The position numbers were made by a program, and so were the translations under genes. Of a DNA stretch of 64,000 nucleotides, positions 25,233 through 35,289 are shown in pieces; position 1 is the stretch's first letter, and each line of letters starts with the position of its first letter. The notes beneath the pieces are model-generated. The model worked only from the letters and a program-made list of their open reading frames with translations. It searched no databases and was not told the DNA's origin. This stretch comes from an uncultured Prevotella sp. (GTDB lineage Bacteria > Bacteroidota > Bacteroidia > Bacteroidales > Bacteroidaceae), in assembly GCA_900319715.1 (NCBI GenBank), contig ONPM01000002.1:1-64000 (forward strand), written 5' to 3'.

Positions 25233-26024
25233 TTAGTGTTCGAACGTAGCGTTGAGTATCTTTTCCAAGGCGGTATAGGAAATGGTCAGTTCGGTGCTGC
25301 CGAGGCTGTAAGGTGCGATCTCGTCGGGGTTGTAGACGAAGGTGATGGCATCGCTGGAGAGGATGAAGTTCTCGGGCACGAAGATGTCTGTTTCCTTGAG
25401 GTAGCCGCTGGCACGGAGGTCTTTGAGGGTGCCAAGACCGGTCTTCTGCTGCAGGGCTTCCAGGAGGATGGGCTTCAAGAGGGTCTCGAAACCGTCGACG
25501 AAGACGTCTTTGGCGGAAAGCAGTCTGCCGGTAGCCGTATCGAAATTCATGACTACCTGCTGGCTGATGGCGTGGGCGTTGCCCTCGCGGGAGTTGATGT
25601 CTGCCAGATAGACCAGCGTGCTCGGGCTGCCTGCTTGAGTGTGGCTGTTGATGATGTAGTGATAGTGATACCAGGTGCTCTTGGTGGAGTCCTGACGGTC
25701 GTGGTTGTAGAGTGGCAGCAGCGTCTTCACGTAGTTGGTGGTGTACTCCTCGGCGAAGGCTTCTGCGGCCTGCTGCAGGCCGTCATCACCATGGTTGAAT
25801 AGTTGCTTGGCGACGGTGGCGTTGATGATCTCGCCGGCTCGTCCGCTCTCGGCAGTGGCCTGATCCAAGTGGATGGTCACGCTACAGGTGGGCGGGATAC
25901 TGTCGTTGGACAGGGCGACGGTCTTCTCGGCGGTGATAGTCTCAAAGGTGATGGTTTCCTTCTCCTTGCTGCAGGCGCTGAGCAGGAGGATGAAAGCACA
26001 ATAATAATTCAGTTTCTTAATCAT
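25233..26024 (-). CDS. DUF3298-type lipoprotein
   Basis: A 263-residue exported lipoprotein read from MIKKLNYYC, with lipobox LLSAC at about residues 14-18. The C-terminal part (FVYNPDEIAPYSLGSTELTI) matches the DUF3298/RsiV-type fold found in many Bacteroidetes lipoproteins. The function is not known. An ATG at 26045 was rejected because it lies between promoter and start with no added signal. It is the first gene of the rsmG transcription unit. Confidence 0.82.
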   Translation of the reverse strand: MIKKLNYYCAFILLLSACSKEKETITFETITAEKTVALSNDSIPPTCSVTIHLDQATAESGRAGEIINATVAKQLFNHGDDGLQQAAEAFAEEYTTNYVKTLLPLYNHDRQDSTKSTWYHYHYIINSHTQAGSPSTLVYLADINSREGNAHAISQQVVMNFDTATGRLLSAKDVFVDGFETLLKPILLEALQQKTGLGTLKDLRASGYLKETDIFVPENFILSSDAITFVYNPDEIAPYSLGSTELTISYTALEKILNATFEH

Positions 26025-26042
26025 ATTATTTATAATTGAGTG

Positions 26043-26074
26043 CAAAAATACACTTATTTTTGGAAAAGAACAAA
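26043..26074 (-). promoter_or_regulatory. Promoter of DUF3298-rsmG-MBL operon
   Basis: TATTTTTG at 26050-26043 and TTTGT 24 nt upstream on the minus strand. Confidence 0.6.
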
Positions 26075-26139
26075 TTTCTTAAGGAAAATCAGTGATTTTG
26101 GTATAACGAAGGTGCTTTCGCTCGAAAAATGCCTAATTA

Positions 26140-26171
26140 TTTGGCATTTTATTCACTTATTCGTACCTTTG
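26140..26171 (+). promoter_or_regulatory. Promoter of HAD phosphatase-MFS unit
   Basis: TTTGG at 26140 and TACCTTTG at 26164-26171, 24 nt apart. Confidence 0.7.
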
Positions 26172-26199
26172 CACCTGAAAAGAAAAAGAAATCGACTAT

Positions 26200-26874
26200 T
26201 TGGAAATGGATAAGTTCAAGGCAGCCCTATTCGACCTTGATGGCGTGGTGTTTGACACTGAGCCGCAGTATACCGTGTTCTGGGGTGGCATCTGTCGGCA
26301 GTATCATCCCGAGCACCCAGGACTGGAGTACGAGATTAAGGGGCAGACGCTGACGCAGATCTACGACCGCTGGTTCTCTGGCCCCTTGCTGTCTGAGCAG
26401 GACAGCATCACCGCCCGTCTGAACGACTACGAGCAGCAGATGCACTATGACTACATCGCCGGCTTCGAGCCACTCATCGCCACACTCCATCATCATGGTG
26501 TAAAGACAGCGGTGGTGACCAGTTCGAATATCCCGAAGATGGAGAGCGTGTATCGGTACCAGACGGGGTTCTGTTCGCTCTTCGATGCCATCCTGACATC
26601 AGAGGATTTTGAACGCAGCAAGCCTGATCCGGACTGTTATATCAAGGCGGCACAAAGGCTTGAGACTGAGACTGATGAATGTATCGTGTTCGAGGATAGT
26701 TTTAATGGTCTGAAGTCTGGTCGCGCTGCGGGGATGACTGTGGTCGGCTTGGCTACGACGAACACTGTTGAAGCCATCAAACCATTGTCTGACCTTCAGT
26801 TGAAGGACTACGACGGCCTGACTTTTGAGTGCCTGGAAGCGCTGCTGTTTCAGTCGAAAGAGAAATGTGGATAG
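26200..26874 (+). CDS. HAD-superfamily phosphatase/phosphomutase-like protein
   Basis: A 224-residue haloacid-dehalogenase enzyme of the beta-phosphoglucomutase-like subgroup. Motif I is FDLDGVVFDTE with the nucleophile Asp, motif II VVTSSN, motif III Lys in SKPDPDCY, motif IV VFEDSFNGLKSG. A helical cap sits between motif I and II, typical of small-molecule phosphatases or sugar phosphomutases. The substrate cannot be told. Either MEMDKF (26200) or MDKF (26206) may be the true start. The MFS gene follows directly. Confidence 0.9.
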   Translation: MEMDKFKAALFDLDGVVFDTEPQYTVFWGGICRQYHPEHPGLEYEIKGQTLTQIYDRWFSGPLLSEQDSITARLNDYEQQMHYDYIAGFEPLIATLHHHGVKTAVVTSSNIPKMESVYRYQTGFCSLFDAILTSEDFERSKPDPDCYIKAAQRLETETDECIVFEDSFNGLKSGRAAGMTVVGLATTNTVEAIKPLSDLQLKDYDGLTFECLEALLFQSKEKCG

Positions 26875-28054
26875 TAAGAAGAACAGGGTGGAGATAGAAG
26901 TGAAAAGGAAATTGAAAGGAGACTTCTGGTTGCTGGCCATCTCAGAGTTTCTGTTGTCAATGTCGGTCTACCTTCTTTTGCCGACGATGCCGTTGTGGCT
27001 GGCTGGCAATCAGAACCTGAGTGCTGCAGAGTCTGGGCTCGTGATGGGTGCTTTCGGCGCAGGCTTGTTCGTGTTTGGCTTTTTTGTGAGTTTTCTCATT
27101 GAGCGCTATCGGCGTAATGTGGTTTGTATCCTTTCCATAGCGGGAGTTGCTGGACTGCTGGCTGTACTTTACTATTTGGACGGTCTCCGCTCACAGTTCG
27201 TAGAGTTGCCCGTATTGATCTTGTTGCGTTTTGCGATGGGAGCGGCCTTCGGACTTTCGCAGATGGTGCTGTGCAGCACGTTGATCATCGATACCTGTGA
27301 GAGTGCGCTGCGGACAGAGGCCAACTTTGCCACGGGCTGGTTTGGGCGTATCGCACTTGCTTTGGGGCCTTTGACGGGGTTGCTGCTGCTGCGACATACC
27401 GATTATCCTACTGTCTTTCTCGCTGCCATGGGCTGTGCAGTGGTCAGTCTGATGCTGGTGCTCTTGGTGAAGTTCCCATTCCGTACGCCTGACGATGATG
27501 TGTCGGTCTTTTGCCTTGACCGCTTCTTCCTGCCTCACGGAACGGTATTGTTCATGAACTTGCTGCTGGTGACGGTGGCCTTTGGTCTGCTGCTGTCGAT
27601 GCAGTTGCCGGTGCGCTTCTTTGCGATGATGATGGGTGGGCTCATGGTGGCTCTGATATGCTGGCGATTCGTGTTCCGTGATGCCGACTTGAAGAGTGAG
27701 GTTGTGACGGGGCTGATTCTGCTGGGGGCGGCGCTGATTATGATGTTGACGCGCAGTCTGCTGCCAATCGTCAGTTATGCAGCCCCGACGTTCATCGGGG
27801 TGGGCATGGGACTGATCGGTTCACGTTTCCTGCTGTTCTTCATCAAACTGAGCCGACATTGTCAGCGCGGCACGTCGCAGAGTACGTTCATGCTCGGGTG
27901 GGAGAGTGGTATCGCCTTGGGTATCGGACTGGGACTAGGCTGTTTCAATGGGATGCCACAATTGCTGGTGTTCACTTCGCTCCTGCTGGTCGTCTTTGCC
28001 TTGACGACCTATCAGTTCTCGCACAACTGGTTTATCAAGAACAAAAACAGATAA
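26825..28054 (+). CDS. MFS transporter
   Basis: An inner-membrane permease with about 12 hydrophobic helices. LLSMSVYLLLPTMPLWL marks helix 1 and RFAMGAAFGLSQM the helix-4 region. The motif between helices 2 and 3 is degenerate (LIERYRRNVV). The substrate is unknown. The longest frame starts at 26825, overlapping the HAD gene by 50 bp and adding a Cys/Arg/Lys-rich leader that looks non-native. GTG at 26888, 13 bp after the HAD stop, is a more natural start. The gene ends next to a strong hairpin. Confidence 0.85.
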   Translation: MSAWKRCCFSRKRNVDSKKNRVEIEVKRKLKGDFWLLAISEFLLSMSVYLLLPTMPLWLAGNQNLSAAESGLVMGAFGAGLFVFGFFVSFLIERYRRNVVCILSIAGVAGLLAVLYYLDGLRSQFVELPVLILLRFAMGAAFGLSQMVLCSTLIIDTCESALRTEANFATGWFGRIALALGPLTGLLLLRHTDYPTVFLAAMGCAVVSLMLVLLVKFPFRTPDDDVSVFCLDRFFLPHGTVLFMNLLLVTVAFGLLLSMQLPVRFFAMMMGGLMVALICWRFVFRDADLKSEVVTGLILLGAALIMMLTRSLLPIVSYAAPTFIGVGMGLIGSRFLLFFIKLSRHCQRGTSQSTFMLGWESGIALGIGLGLGCFNGMPQLLVFTSLLLVVFALTTYQFSHNWFIKNKNR

Positions 28055-28061
28055 TAAAATT

Positions 28062-28104
28062 GGTGATACGGAGGTACGGAGACACCTCGTACCTCCGTAT
28101 CACC
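28062..28104. terminator. Long hairpin between convergent MFS and rho genes
   Basis: A 17-bp perfect inverted repeat (28062-28078 with 28088-28104, containing GATACGGAGGTACG). It has no T-tract. It touches the rho stop codon and may act as a bidirectional terminator or RNA-stabilising end. Confidence 0.7.
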
Positions 28105-30029
28105 TATCCGTTCATCGACATGAGGAATTCCTCGTTGTCGTGGGTTCTCACGAGTCGGTCTCGGATGGCGTTCATGGCCTCCATCGGGTTCATCTCGGCT
28201 ATGAACTTCCTCATAATCCACATGCGGTTGAGAGTCGTCTCGTCTTGAAGCAGGTCGTCGCGGCGTGTCGACGAGAGCACCAGATCGATGGCCGGGAAGA
28301 TACGTTTGTTTGAGAGTGAGCGGTTCAACTGAATTTCCGAGTTACCGGTACCCTTGAACTCCTCGAAGATAACCTCGTCCATCTTCGAACCAGTATCAAC
28401 GAGTGCAGTGGCGATAATGGTCAGCGATCCACCGCCCTCTATGTTACGAGCAGCACCGAAGAAGCGCTTGGGCTTCTGCAAGGCGTTGGAGTCGACGCCG
28501 CCGGTAAGAACCTTACCGCTGGCGGGCGCTACGGTGTTGTAAGCACGGGCCAGGCGCGTGATGGAGTCGAGGAAGATAACAACGTCGTGACCACATTCCA
28601 CCATACGCTTGGCCTTCTCGAGTACGATGCCGGCAATCTTCACATGACGGTCGGCAGGCTCGTCGAAGGTCGAGGCGATGACTTCGGCATTGACAGTACG
28701 GGCCATGTCGGTGACCTCCTCGGGGCGCTCGTCGATGAGCAGCATCATGATGTAGGCCTCGGGATGGTTGGCGGCAATGGCGTTGGCGATGTCCTTCATC
28801 AACACAGTCTTACCGGTTTTCGGCTGGGCCACAATGAGGGCACGCTGGCCTTTTCCGATAGGTGAGAAGAGGTCGACTATACGTACGCTGGGGTTCGTCG
28901 TGGCGCTGTCGCCGCAAAGTGCAAACTTCTCCTCGGGGAAGAGGGGGGTCAGGTGCTCGAAGGCCACACGGTCGCGCACCTCGGCGGGGTTACGGCCATT
29001 GATGAACTTCACGTTGCACATTGCGAAGTATTTCTCGTTCTCATGGGGCGGGCGGACGGTGCACTCTACGACGTCACCCGTCTTCAGGCTGTATTTTTTA
29101 ATCTGTTGGGGAGACACGTACACATCATCGGGCGACGAGAGGTAGTTGTAGTCCGAACTACGGAGGAATCCGTAGCCGTCGGAGAGGCACTCAAGCACAC
29201 CGTTAGCTGTGATGATTTCTTCGAAGTCAAATCTCGGAGTGCCCGTCTCCCTGGCATTATAGATGGGTTCTGGTTCCTGAGACTGGTGTCCGGTAGGACG
29301 GTCGAACATGTCGAGTGTAGGGATGGCACCATTGTCCTCAATGGGAACGTCGACAATGGGGATGAAATCGGTACCGTCGCCAGGATCGCCCAACCAAACA
29401 CCGTCTTCATCAGTCTCGTCCGTATTGGGGTCGTCGCGACGGGTGGCCATCTTCTTGCGTAATTTCTGGATGGCGTCAGCAGTATCGGCATCAGCCATCG
29501 GTTCGAACTCGGCGGCCTCAGGGATGAAGTCGGCAACCTCGGGCACAAAACCTTCTTCTACGACGGTCTCCTGGGGTTGTTCTGTTTCGCCGGCCTCTTC
29601 GGCGGCCTGCTGGGTAGCCAAGGCTGCCTCTTCGGCCTCTTTTTCAGCCTTAGACTTCCGGCCGCGACGCTTCGGAGCCTCTGTTACGGGAGCAGCCTCT
29701 TCGGTTGCCGCCTCTTCGGCTATGGGTTGCAGAGGTAGCTCGCTGAACAGCGAGGGAGCCTCCTTTGCCTTCTTACGGTTGCTCTTGCTATCCAGATTCT
29801 CGCCTTCCTCTCCTTTCACTGTATATACCTTACTGGTATCCTTCTTGGCGATACGTGTGCGTTTCCGTTTGACAGGCTCGCCTGAGGCAGCACTCTCGGC
29901 AGCCTTGTCGATGATGGCATAGATGACATCGGACATCTCGCTGCTGGGTGTAACCTTCACGCCTAATTGCTCGGCAATACCCATCAATTCGGGTATTTCC
30001 ATTGATTCTAATTCTTCTTTGGTATACAT
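28104..30029 (-). CDS. rho: Transcription termination factor Rho with large acidic insertion
   Basis: A 641-residue hexameric RNA helicase. Rho_N-type helical domain (1-45), then a low-complexity Glu/Ala/Pro/Lys-rich stretch (about 45-270), the cold-shock RNA-binding domain (about 272-345, [14 protein letters not shown]) and the RecA-type ATPase with Walker A QPKTGKT at 402-408 and [11 protein letters not shown]. coli Rho is 419 residues; the extra length is in the disordered insertion, a known trait of Bacteroidetes Rho that in Bacteroides thetaiotaomicron promotes condensate formation. The start at 30029 was chosen because the ATG at 30119 lies in the promoter. Leader of about 85 nt. Confidence 0.97.
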   Translation of the reverse strand: MYTKEELESMEIPELMGIAEQLGVKVTPSSEMSDVIYAIIDKAAESAASGEPVKRKRTRIAKKDTSKVYTVKGEEGENLDSKSNRKKAKEAPSLFSELPLQPIAEEAATEEAAPVTEAPKRRGRKSKAEKEAEEAALATQQAAEEAGETEQPQETVVEEGFVPEVADFIPEAAEFEPMADADTADAIQKLRKKMATRRDDPNTDETDEDGVWLGDPGDGTDFIPIVDVPIEDNGAIPTLDMFDRPTGHQSQEPEPIYNARETGTPRFDFEEIITANGVLECLSDGYGFLRSSDYNYLSSPDDVYVSPQQIKKYSLKTGDVVECTVRPPHENEKYFAMCNVKFINGRNPAEVRDRVAFEHLTPLFPEEKFALCGDSATTNPSVRIVDLFSPIGKGQRALIVAQPKTGKTVLMKDIANAIAANHPEAYIMMLLIDERPEEVTDMARTVNAEVIASTFDEPADRHVKIAGIVLEKAKRMVECGHDVVIFLDSITRLARAYNTVAPASGKVLTGGVDSNALQKPKRFFGAARNIEGGGSLTIIATALVDTGSKMDEVIFEEFKGTGNSEIQLNRSLSNKRIFPAIDLVLSSTRRDDLLQDETTLNRMWIMRKFIAEMNPMEAMNAIRDRLVRTHDNEEFLMSMNG

Positions 30030-30116
30030 AATATATGCAATAAATTCTGATTTGGAATTTAAGTTTGAGATAAGGAAAGTGCTTGACGGACGTCTGCACA
30101 ATTCTGAAAAACGCTG

Positions 30117-30148
30117 CAAAGTTACGGATTATTTCTCAAATCTCCAAA
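30117..30148 (-). promoter_or_regulatory. rho: Promoter of rho
   Basis: TAACTTTG at 30124-30117 with TTTGG 24 nt upstream on the minus strand. It overlaps the region upstream of the divergent engB promoter. Confidence 0.65.
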
Positions 30149-30166
30149 TAATTCCCGATTTTTTTG

Positions 30167-30174
30167 TACCTTTG
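30167..30174 (+). promoter_or_regulatory. -7 box of engB operon
   Basis: TACCTTTG followed by a leader of only about 15 nt to the ATG at 30190. No clear TTTG at the usual distance. Confidence 0.5.
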
Positions 30175-30189
30175 CACCCAAAATGATGT

Positions 30190-30792
30190 ATGATGGATAT
30201 AAAGAAAGCAGAATTCTGCCTGAGTGCACCTATAGTGTCGATGTGTCCGAAGGACAATAAACCGGAATATGCCTTTATCGGCAGATCGAATGTGGGCAAG
30301 TCGAGTCTTATCAATATGCTGACGAACAACAAGAAGTTGGCCAAGACATCGGCTACGCCAGGAAAGACATTGCTCATCAACCATTTTATTATTAATAATG
30401 AGTGGTATCTGGTTGACTTGCCAGGCTATGGCTATGCCAAGCGGTCGAAGAAAGAGGTGGGTAAACTCGAACAGATGATTAGCGGCTACATACTCCAACG
30501 TGAACAGTTGGTGAATGTTTTCCTGCTTGTTGACGTCCGGCTCGAACCTCAGAAGATTGACCTGGAGTTCATCCAGTGGCTGGGTGACAGTAGTATACCC
30601 TTTGCCATAGTCTTCACCAAGGCCGATAAACTCTCGGCCATGAAGGTGAGTCAGCAGGTGGAGACTTACAAAAAGGTATTGCTGGAGACGTGGGAGGAAT
30701 TGCCGCCGGTATTCATCACCTCGGCCGAAAAAAGACAGGGACGCGATGAGGTGCTGGACTACATCGACCGGATTAATAAAGATTTAGAATGA
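30190..30792 (+). CDS. engB: Ribosome biogenesis GTPase EngB (YsxC/YihA)
   Basis: A 200-residue GTPase needed for large ribosomal subunit assembly. G1 [10 protein letters not shown]2-region ATPGKT, G3 DLPGYGYA, G4 TKAD and G5 SA are all in place. The length is standard. MDIKKAEF at 30193 is an equally good start. It heads a run of same-strand genes: engB, uup, recR, a membrane protein, a glycosyltransferase and a GNAT enzyme. Confidence 0.96.
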   Translation: MMDIKKAEFCLSAPIVSMCPKDNKPEYAFIGRSNVGKSSLINMLTNNKKLAKTSATPGKTLLINHFIINNEWYLVDLPGYGYAKRSKKEVGKLEQMISGYILQREQLVNVFLLVDVRLEPQKIDLEFIQWLGDSSIPFAIVFTKADKLSAMKVSQQVETYKKVLLETWEELPPVFITSAEKRQGRDEVLDYIDRINKDLE

Positions 30793-30816
30793 ACTGTTTT
30801 CGGTAAACTTGAGAAG

Positions 30817-32667
30817 ATGGCGAAGGATACCACTTATCTCGATGTGCAACAACTGACGAAGTCGTTCGGCTCGCTAGTATTGTTCCACGACATCAGTTTC
30901 TCTATTGCCGAAGGGCAGAAAGTGGGACTGATAGCGAAGAACGGCACGGGCAAGTCGACACTGCTCTCCATCCTCTCCGGTGTGGAGGGCTATGATAGCG
31001 GAGATATCATTTTCCGTCGGAACCTGCGTGTGGGTATGCTCGAACAGGCGCCAATCTTCGACCCTGCCGAGAGTGTGCTCGATGCGTGCTTTAATCATCA
31101 TGGCGACGAGGAAAAGGTATTGAAAGCCAAACAGATCCTCACCCAGTTGAAGATCCGTGATCTCGCGCAGCCGATGGGACAACTCTCCGGCGGACAGCAG
31201 AAGCGCGTGGCACTGGCCAATGTGCTCATCACAGAACCAGACCTTCTGATTCTCGACGAGCCGACCAACCACCTCGACCTTGAGATGATTGAGTGGCTGG
31301 AAAGTTTCCTCTGTCGTGGCAACAAGACGCTTCTGATGGTGACTCACGACCGTTTCTTCCTCGACCGTGTCTGCTCTGTCATTCTTGAACTCGACGATCA
31401 GACTATCTATACTTATCGCGGCAATTACAGTTATTATCTTGAGAAGCGCCAGGAACGTATCGACAATCGTCGGGCTGAGATAGCGCGGGCTAATAACCTC
31501 TATCGCACTGAATTGGAGTGGATGCGGCGTATGCCTCAGGCTCGTGGTCATAAGGCCCGATACCGTGAGGAGGCATTTTATGAACTGGAGAATGTGGCCA
31601 GGCAGCGCATAGAGGAAAGGCAGATGCGGCTGAAGTCACGTAATGTCTATATAGGTTCGAAAATCTTCGAGTGTCAGTATGTGTCAAAGACTTTTGACGA
31701 TCATGTCATCCTGAAAGACTTCTACTACAACTTCTCCCGTTTCGAGAAGATGGGCATCGTGGGTAACAATGGCACGGGTAAGTCTACTTTCATCCGGTTG
31801 CTCCTGGGCCTTCTGACACCCGATAGCGGACGCTTCGATATTGGCGATACCGTGCGCTTCGGCTATTTCTCACAGGAGGGCTTGCAGTTCGACGAGAGTC
31901 AGAAAGTGATTGACGTGGTGAAGGATATCGCCGAGTACATCGACATGGGTGGTGGCAAGCACCTGACGGCATCACAGTTCCTGCAGCATTTTCTCTTCAC
32001 CCCCGAACAGCAACATAACTATGTCTACAAACTCAGTGGTGGCGAACGGCGGAAACTCTACCTCTGCACGGTGCTGATGAAGAACCCGAACTTCCTGGTG
32101 CTCGACGAGCCGACAAACGACCTCGATATCGTCACGTTGCAGATTCTCGAGGAGTACTTGCAGGATTTTCCAGGCTGTGTAATCGTTGTCAGCCACGACC
32201 GTTATTTTATGGATAAGGTGGTCGATCATCTCCTGGTGTTCAAAGGCGATGGTATCATCAAAGACTTCCCTGGTAATTATACGCAGTACCGGGAGTTTTC
32301 GAGGGTTGAGGACTTTTCGAGGAAAGAAGAAGGAGGAATAAGAAATGAGAATACTCCAAAATCAAACAAGGGGGAGAAGGAACCACCCTCAGACATGTCT
32401 CACTCATCCTTCCACACTCCTTTCTCCTCGAATACTCCATCCTCTACAAAAAGAAAGATGACCTACAAGGAGAAACGCGAGTTTGAGCAATTGGAGCACG
32501 ACATTGCCGCTCTTGAGGCCGAACAGCAACAATTAGAGGAAGCCCTTTGCAGTGGTACCCTCCCTGTAGACGAACTCACGGAGAAGAGCAAACGACTGCC
32601 ATTGCTGAAGGACGAACTCGACGAGAAATCCATGCGCTGGCTGGAACTTAGCGAGATTGAGTCATAA
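30817..32667 (+). CDS. uup: ABC-F ATPase, Uup-like
   Basis: A 616-residue soluble protein with two ABC ATPase domains: Walker [13 protein letters not shown] and signature [11 protein letters not shown] in the first, [12 protein letters not shown] and [11 protein letters not shown] in the second, and LDEPTN in both Walker B regions. ABC-F proteins act on the ribosome rather than as transporters. The C-terminal coiled coil (about 560-616) is Uup-like. Between domain 2 and the coiled coil is a Ser/Pro/Lys-rich stretch (about 500-550) whose DNA (32310-32450) is partly palindromic and may be an insertion. Uup is linked to precise excision and ribosome assembly in E. coli. Confidence 0.9.
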   Translation: MAKDTTYLDVQQLTKSFGSLVLFHDISFSIAEGQKVGLIAKNGTGKSTLLSILSGVEGYDSGDIIFRRNLRVGMLEQAPIFDPAESVLDACFNHHGDEEKVLKAKQILTQLKIRDLAQPMGQLSGGQQKRVALANVLITEPDLLILDEPTNHLDLEMIEWLESFLCRGNKTLLMVTHDRFFLDRVCSVILELDDQTIYTYRGNYSYYLEKRQERIDNRRAEIARANNLYRTELEWMRRMPQARGHKARYREEAFYELENVARQRIEERQMRLKSRNVYIGSKIFECQYVSKTFDDHVILKDFYYNFSRFEKMGIVGNNGTGKSTFIRLLLGLLTPDSGRFDIGDTVRFGYFSQEGLQFDESQKVIDVVKDIAEYIDMGGGKHLTASQFLQHFLFTPEQQHNYVYKLSGGERRKLYLCTVLMKNPNFLVLDEPTNDLDIVTLQILEEYLQDFPGCVIVVSHDRYFMDKVVDHLLVFKGDGIIKDFPGNYTQYREFSRVEDFSRKEEGGIRNENTPKSNKGEKEPPSDMSHSSFHTPFSSNTPSSTKRKMTYKEKREFEQLEHDIAALEAEQQQLEEALCSGTLPVDELTEKSKRLPLLKDELDEKSMRWLELSEIES

Positions 32668-32696
32668 TCCAAAGATTGAAAATTGTAAATCTCATA

Positions 32697-33314
32697 ATGA
32701 TTACCCAACAATATCCCTCACAATTGTTAGAACGGGCGGTTACCGAGTTTGCCAAGTTCCCGGGCATCGGCCGTAAGACCGCCTTGCGTCTTGTGCTATG
32801 GCTCTTGCGTCAGGAGAACAGCGAGGTGGATCAGTTCGCCGATGCTGTCAGCCGCTTGAAGCAGGAGGTGAAATACTGTCACGTCTGTCATAACATCAGC
32901 GACAGCGATACTTGCCCGATCTGTGCTGATCCCCGCCGAGACGCTTCGTTAGTCTGCGTGGTGGAGAATATCCAGGATGTGATGGCGATAGAGAACACCC
33001 AGCAGTATCATGGCCTATACCACGTGCTTGGTGGTATCATCTCACCGATGGACGGCATCGGACCTTCTGACATTGAGGTTGAATCGCTGGTAAACCGTGT
33101 GGCCGAAGGTGGCGTCGGTGAAGTAATCCTTGCCCTCAGTCCGACGATGGAGGGCGACACCACCAACTTCTATATCTATCGCAAACTGGCTCCTACCGGT
33201 GTGAAAGTCAGTGTCATCGCCCGTGGTGTGGCCGTTGGCAATGAGTTGGAGTATACCGATGAGGTGACTCTTGGACGCTCCATTATGAATCGTACACTCT
33301 TTGAAGAAAAATAA
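32697..33314 (+). CDS. recR: Recombination mediator protein RecR
   Basis: A 205-residue protein of the RecFOR pathway that helps RecA load on gapped DNA. The helix-hairpin-helix [15 protein letters not shown], the zinc-finger [16 protein letters not shown] and the Toprim core ([12 protein letters not shown]) are present in the normal order. [12 protein letters not shown] at 32697 is the natural start; the ATG at 32676 adds seven atypical residues. Confidence 0.96.
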   Translation: MITQQYPSQLLERAVTEFAKFPGIGRKTALRLVLWLLRQENSEVDQFADAVSRLKQEVKYCHVCHNISDSDTCPICADPRRDASLVCVVENIQDVMAIENTQQYHGLYHVLGGIISPMDGIGPSDIEVESLVNRVAEGGVGEVILALSPTMEGDTTNFYIYRKLAPTGVKVSVIARGVAVGNELEYTDEVTLGRSIMNRTLFEEK

Positions 33315-33323
33315 CGTAAGAAT

Positions 33324-33749
33324 ATGAAATTAATTAGCCAAAAACTGACCGTCGCCTGTTTCCTGTTGCTGGCACTGACCATTGGCTTCGTGCTGCTCTA
33401 CGAGACAGACACACTCGAATCGGGTCTGCTGGCCGAAGACAAGCAGTCTGAGTTCTTCCTCACCTTCATGATGGAACTCTTGTCGTTAGGTGCCGCCTTT
33501 CTGGGACTCCGTCTGTTCAAGTTCGCCTTTGTGCATGCCGAACTGGTTACCCACCCTGAGCCCGCTATGCTGAAGTGGGGCATCATCCGTCTGCTGATAC
33601 TTGAAGTGCCGATGCTTATCGACACCTTATTATATTATATTTATATGAACACCACGTTCGGCTACCTAGGCATCATGTTGTTGCTCTGCCTGCCGTTCGT
33701 CTTTCCCAGTGTTGGGCGCTGTCTGGCCGAAACCTCAGAAGAAACATGA
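33324..33749 (+). CDS. Small integral membrane protein, unknown function
   Basis: A 141-residue protein with about four hydrophobic helices (roughly 8-25, 45-65, 85-103, 110-128) and a short cytoplasmic-looking tail. No catalytic motif is visible. Its stop overlaps the start of the next glycosyltransferase by 4 bp (ATGA), so the two are made together; it may act with it at the inner membrane. It starts 9 bp after recR. Confidence 0.65.
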   Translation: MKLISQKLTVACFLLLALTIGFVLLYETDTLESGLLAEDKQSEFFLTFMMELLSLGAAFLGLRLFKFAFVHAELVTHPEPAMLKWGIIRLLILEVPMLIDTLLYYIYMNTTFGYLGIMLLLCLPFVFPSVGRCLAETSEET

Positions 33750-34582
33750 AACTGAGTATTGTCATCGTCAATTACAATGTACGCGAATATCTGGAGAAGT
33801 GCCTCCAGAGCGTACAAAAGGCTATTGCTAGTATCGATGGCGAGGTGTGGGTCGTCGACAATAACTCGCAGGATGATAGTGTCGAGGTGCTCCATCGCGA
33901 TTATCCCTGGGTACGGCTCGTTGTCAATACGGAAAACATGGGCTTTGCCCGCGCCAACAACCTCGCCATTCGCCAGTCGCAGTCCGACTATGTGCTGCTG
34001 CTTAATCCCGATACTGTGGTCGAGGAGTCTACGCTTCGTGGCGTTCTCGATTTTATGGATGCCCATCCCGAGGCGGGTGGGGCAGGGGTTATGATGCACA
34101 ATGCTGATGGAAGCCTTGCTCCCGAGTCGCGACGTGGACTGCCCACTCCTTGGGTTGCTGGATTGAAGATGCTCGGATTTACAAAGCGCTACTATATGAG
34201 CCACCTGCCGTGGGATCAGCCTGGTCGCATTGATGTCATTAGTGGTGCCTTCTGTATGCTGCGTCGCAAGGCTATCGATCAGATCGGACTGTTAGACGAG
34301 GACTTCTTCATGTACGGTGAGGATATCGATCTGTCCTATCGTCTGCTGAAGGGTGGATGGCAGAATTGGTATCTGCCTTACGAGATTACTCATTTTAAGG
34401 GCAAGTCTACCCAGAAGACGGATTTCCGCTATGTCCACATCTTCTATCAGGCCATGCTCATCTTTTTCCGTAAGCATTACAGCCACCTGAGTTTCCTCTA
34501 TGCCATCCCCGTGAAGATGGCCATCTATTTTCGTGCTTTCATCGCTCTTGTTGATATCCTCCGTAAGAAACTACACCTATGA
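33746..34582 (+). CDS. Glycosyltransferase family 2 (rhamnosyltransferase-like)
   Basis: A 278-residue GT-A fold enzyme. LSIVIVNYNVREYLEKCL binds the nucleotide sugar, VVDNNSQDDS and LLNPDTVV supply the metal-binding acidic residues, and GAFCMLRRKAI then DEDFFMYGEDIDLSYRL match the WbbL/RfbF-like subgroup. No transmembrane helix at the C-terminus. The acceptor is unknown; cell-envelope polysaccharide is probable. Coupled by 4-bp overlaps to the membrane protein before and the acetyltransferase after. Confidence 0.88.
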   Translation: MKLSIVIVNYNVREYLEKCLQSVQKAIASIDGEVWVVDNNSQDDSVEVLHRDYPWVRLVVNTENMGFARANNLAIRQSQSDYVLLLNPDTVVEESTLRGVLDFMDAHPEAGGAGVMMHNADGSLAPESRRGLPTPWVAGLKMLGFTKRYYMSHLPWDQPGRIDVISGAFCMLRRKAIDQIGLLDEDFFMYGEDIDLSYRLLKGGWQNWYLPYEITHFKGKSTQKTDFRYVHIFYQAMLIFFRKHYSHLSFLYAIPVKMAIYFRAFIALVDILRKKLHL

Positions 34583-35085
34583 CATCTCTTACTACATTAC
34601 GTGCCATTGAGCCCGAAGACTTGGATTTGCTTTACCGCATCGAGAATGATGCCCGTCTATGGAATGTAGGAACCTCGAATGTGCCCTATTCCCGTTATGT
34701 GCTCCACGACTATGTGGCCCATGTTACCAATGATATCTATACAGACCGTCAGGTGCGTATGATGATTGATAATGCGGAAGGGCAGACCGTCGGTATCGTC
34801 GACCTGGTTAATTTCGATCCTGCTAACCGTCGCGCCGAACTGGGACTTGTCATTCTGAACGACTGTCGGCGTAGGGGCTATGCCACTGCCACCCTTCTGC
34901 AGATTCACGATTATGCCCTTCGTATTCTGCATCTTCATCAACTATATGTCTATGTCGATGAGCGCAACGAAGCTTCGCTGGCACTCTTTCGCAAGATGGG
35001 GTATTGCTTATCTGGACGTATATCCGACTGGCTCTTCGACGGAGAGCAGTATCATCCTGCCCTGCTGTTCCAATATGTATTATGA
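34579..35085 (+). CDS. GNAT-family N-acetyltransferase
   Basis: A 168-residue acetyl-CoA-dependent transferase. The acetyl-CoA loop reads NDCRRRGYATATL (about 93-105), and YVYVDERNEASLALFRKMGY gives the typical C-terminal strand-helix. It resembles RimJ/SpeG-type enzymes, but the substrate (protein N-terminus, polyamine or sugar amine) cannot be told. The start overlaps the glycosyltransferase stop by 4 bp, which hints at acetylation of an envelope sugar. Confidence 0.87.
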   Translation: MTSLTTLRAIEPEDLDLLYRIENDARLWNVGTSNVPYSRYVLHDYVAHVTNDIYTDRQVRMMIDNAEGQTVGIVDLVNFDPANRRAELGLVILNDCRRRGYATATLLQIHDYALRILHLHQLYVYVDERNEASLALFRKMGYCLSGRISDWLFDGEQYHPALLFQYVL

Positions 35086-35124
35086 ATCTTTTTCGAAACT
35101 TTAAGTAAAAAAAGTCCGAAAATG

Positions 35125-35156
35125 TTTGCATAGTTCGAAAATTCTTTATACCTTTG
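35125..35156 (+). promoter_or_regulatory. Promoter of tandem tRNA-Asp genes
   Basis: TTTGC at 35125 and TACCTTTG at 35149-35156, 24 nt apart; the tRNA begins 30 nt after the box. Confidence 0.75.
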
Positions 35157-35185
35157 CACCCGCTTATAAGAAAGCAGAGTTCTTT

Positions 35186-35259
35186 GGTGCGTTAGTTCAG
35201 TAGGTTAGAATGCCTGCCTGTCACGCAGGAGGTCACGAGTTCGAATCTCGTACGCACCG
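35186..35259 (+). tRNA. tRNA-Asp (GTC), copy 1
   Basis: A 74-nt cloverleaf. Acceptor GGTGCGT pairs with ACGCACC, the anticodon stem CCTGC/GCAGG encloses CTGTCAC with anticodon GTC at 35220-35222, and the T arm carries GTTCGAATC. The discriminator is G and CCA is not encoded. Confidence 0.97.
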
Positions 35260-35289
35260 CTCTTTTTCATTCATAACGCATAGTTATTG

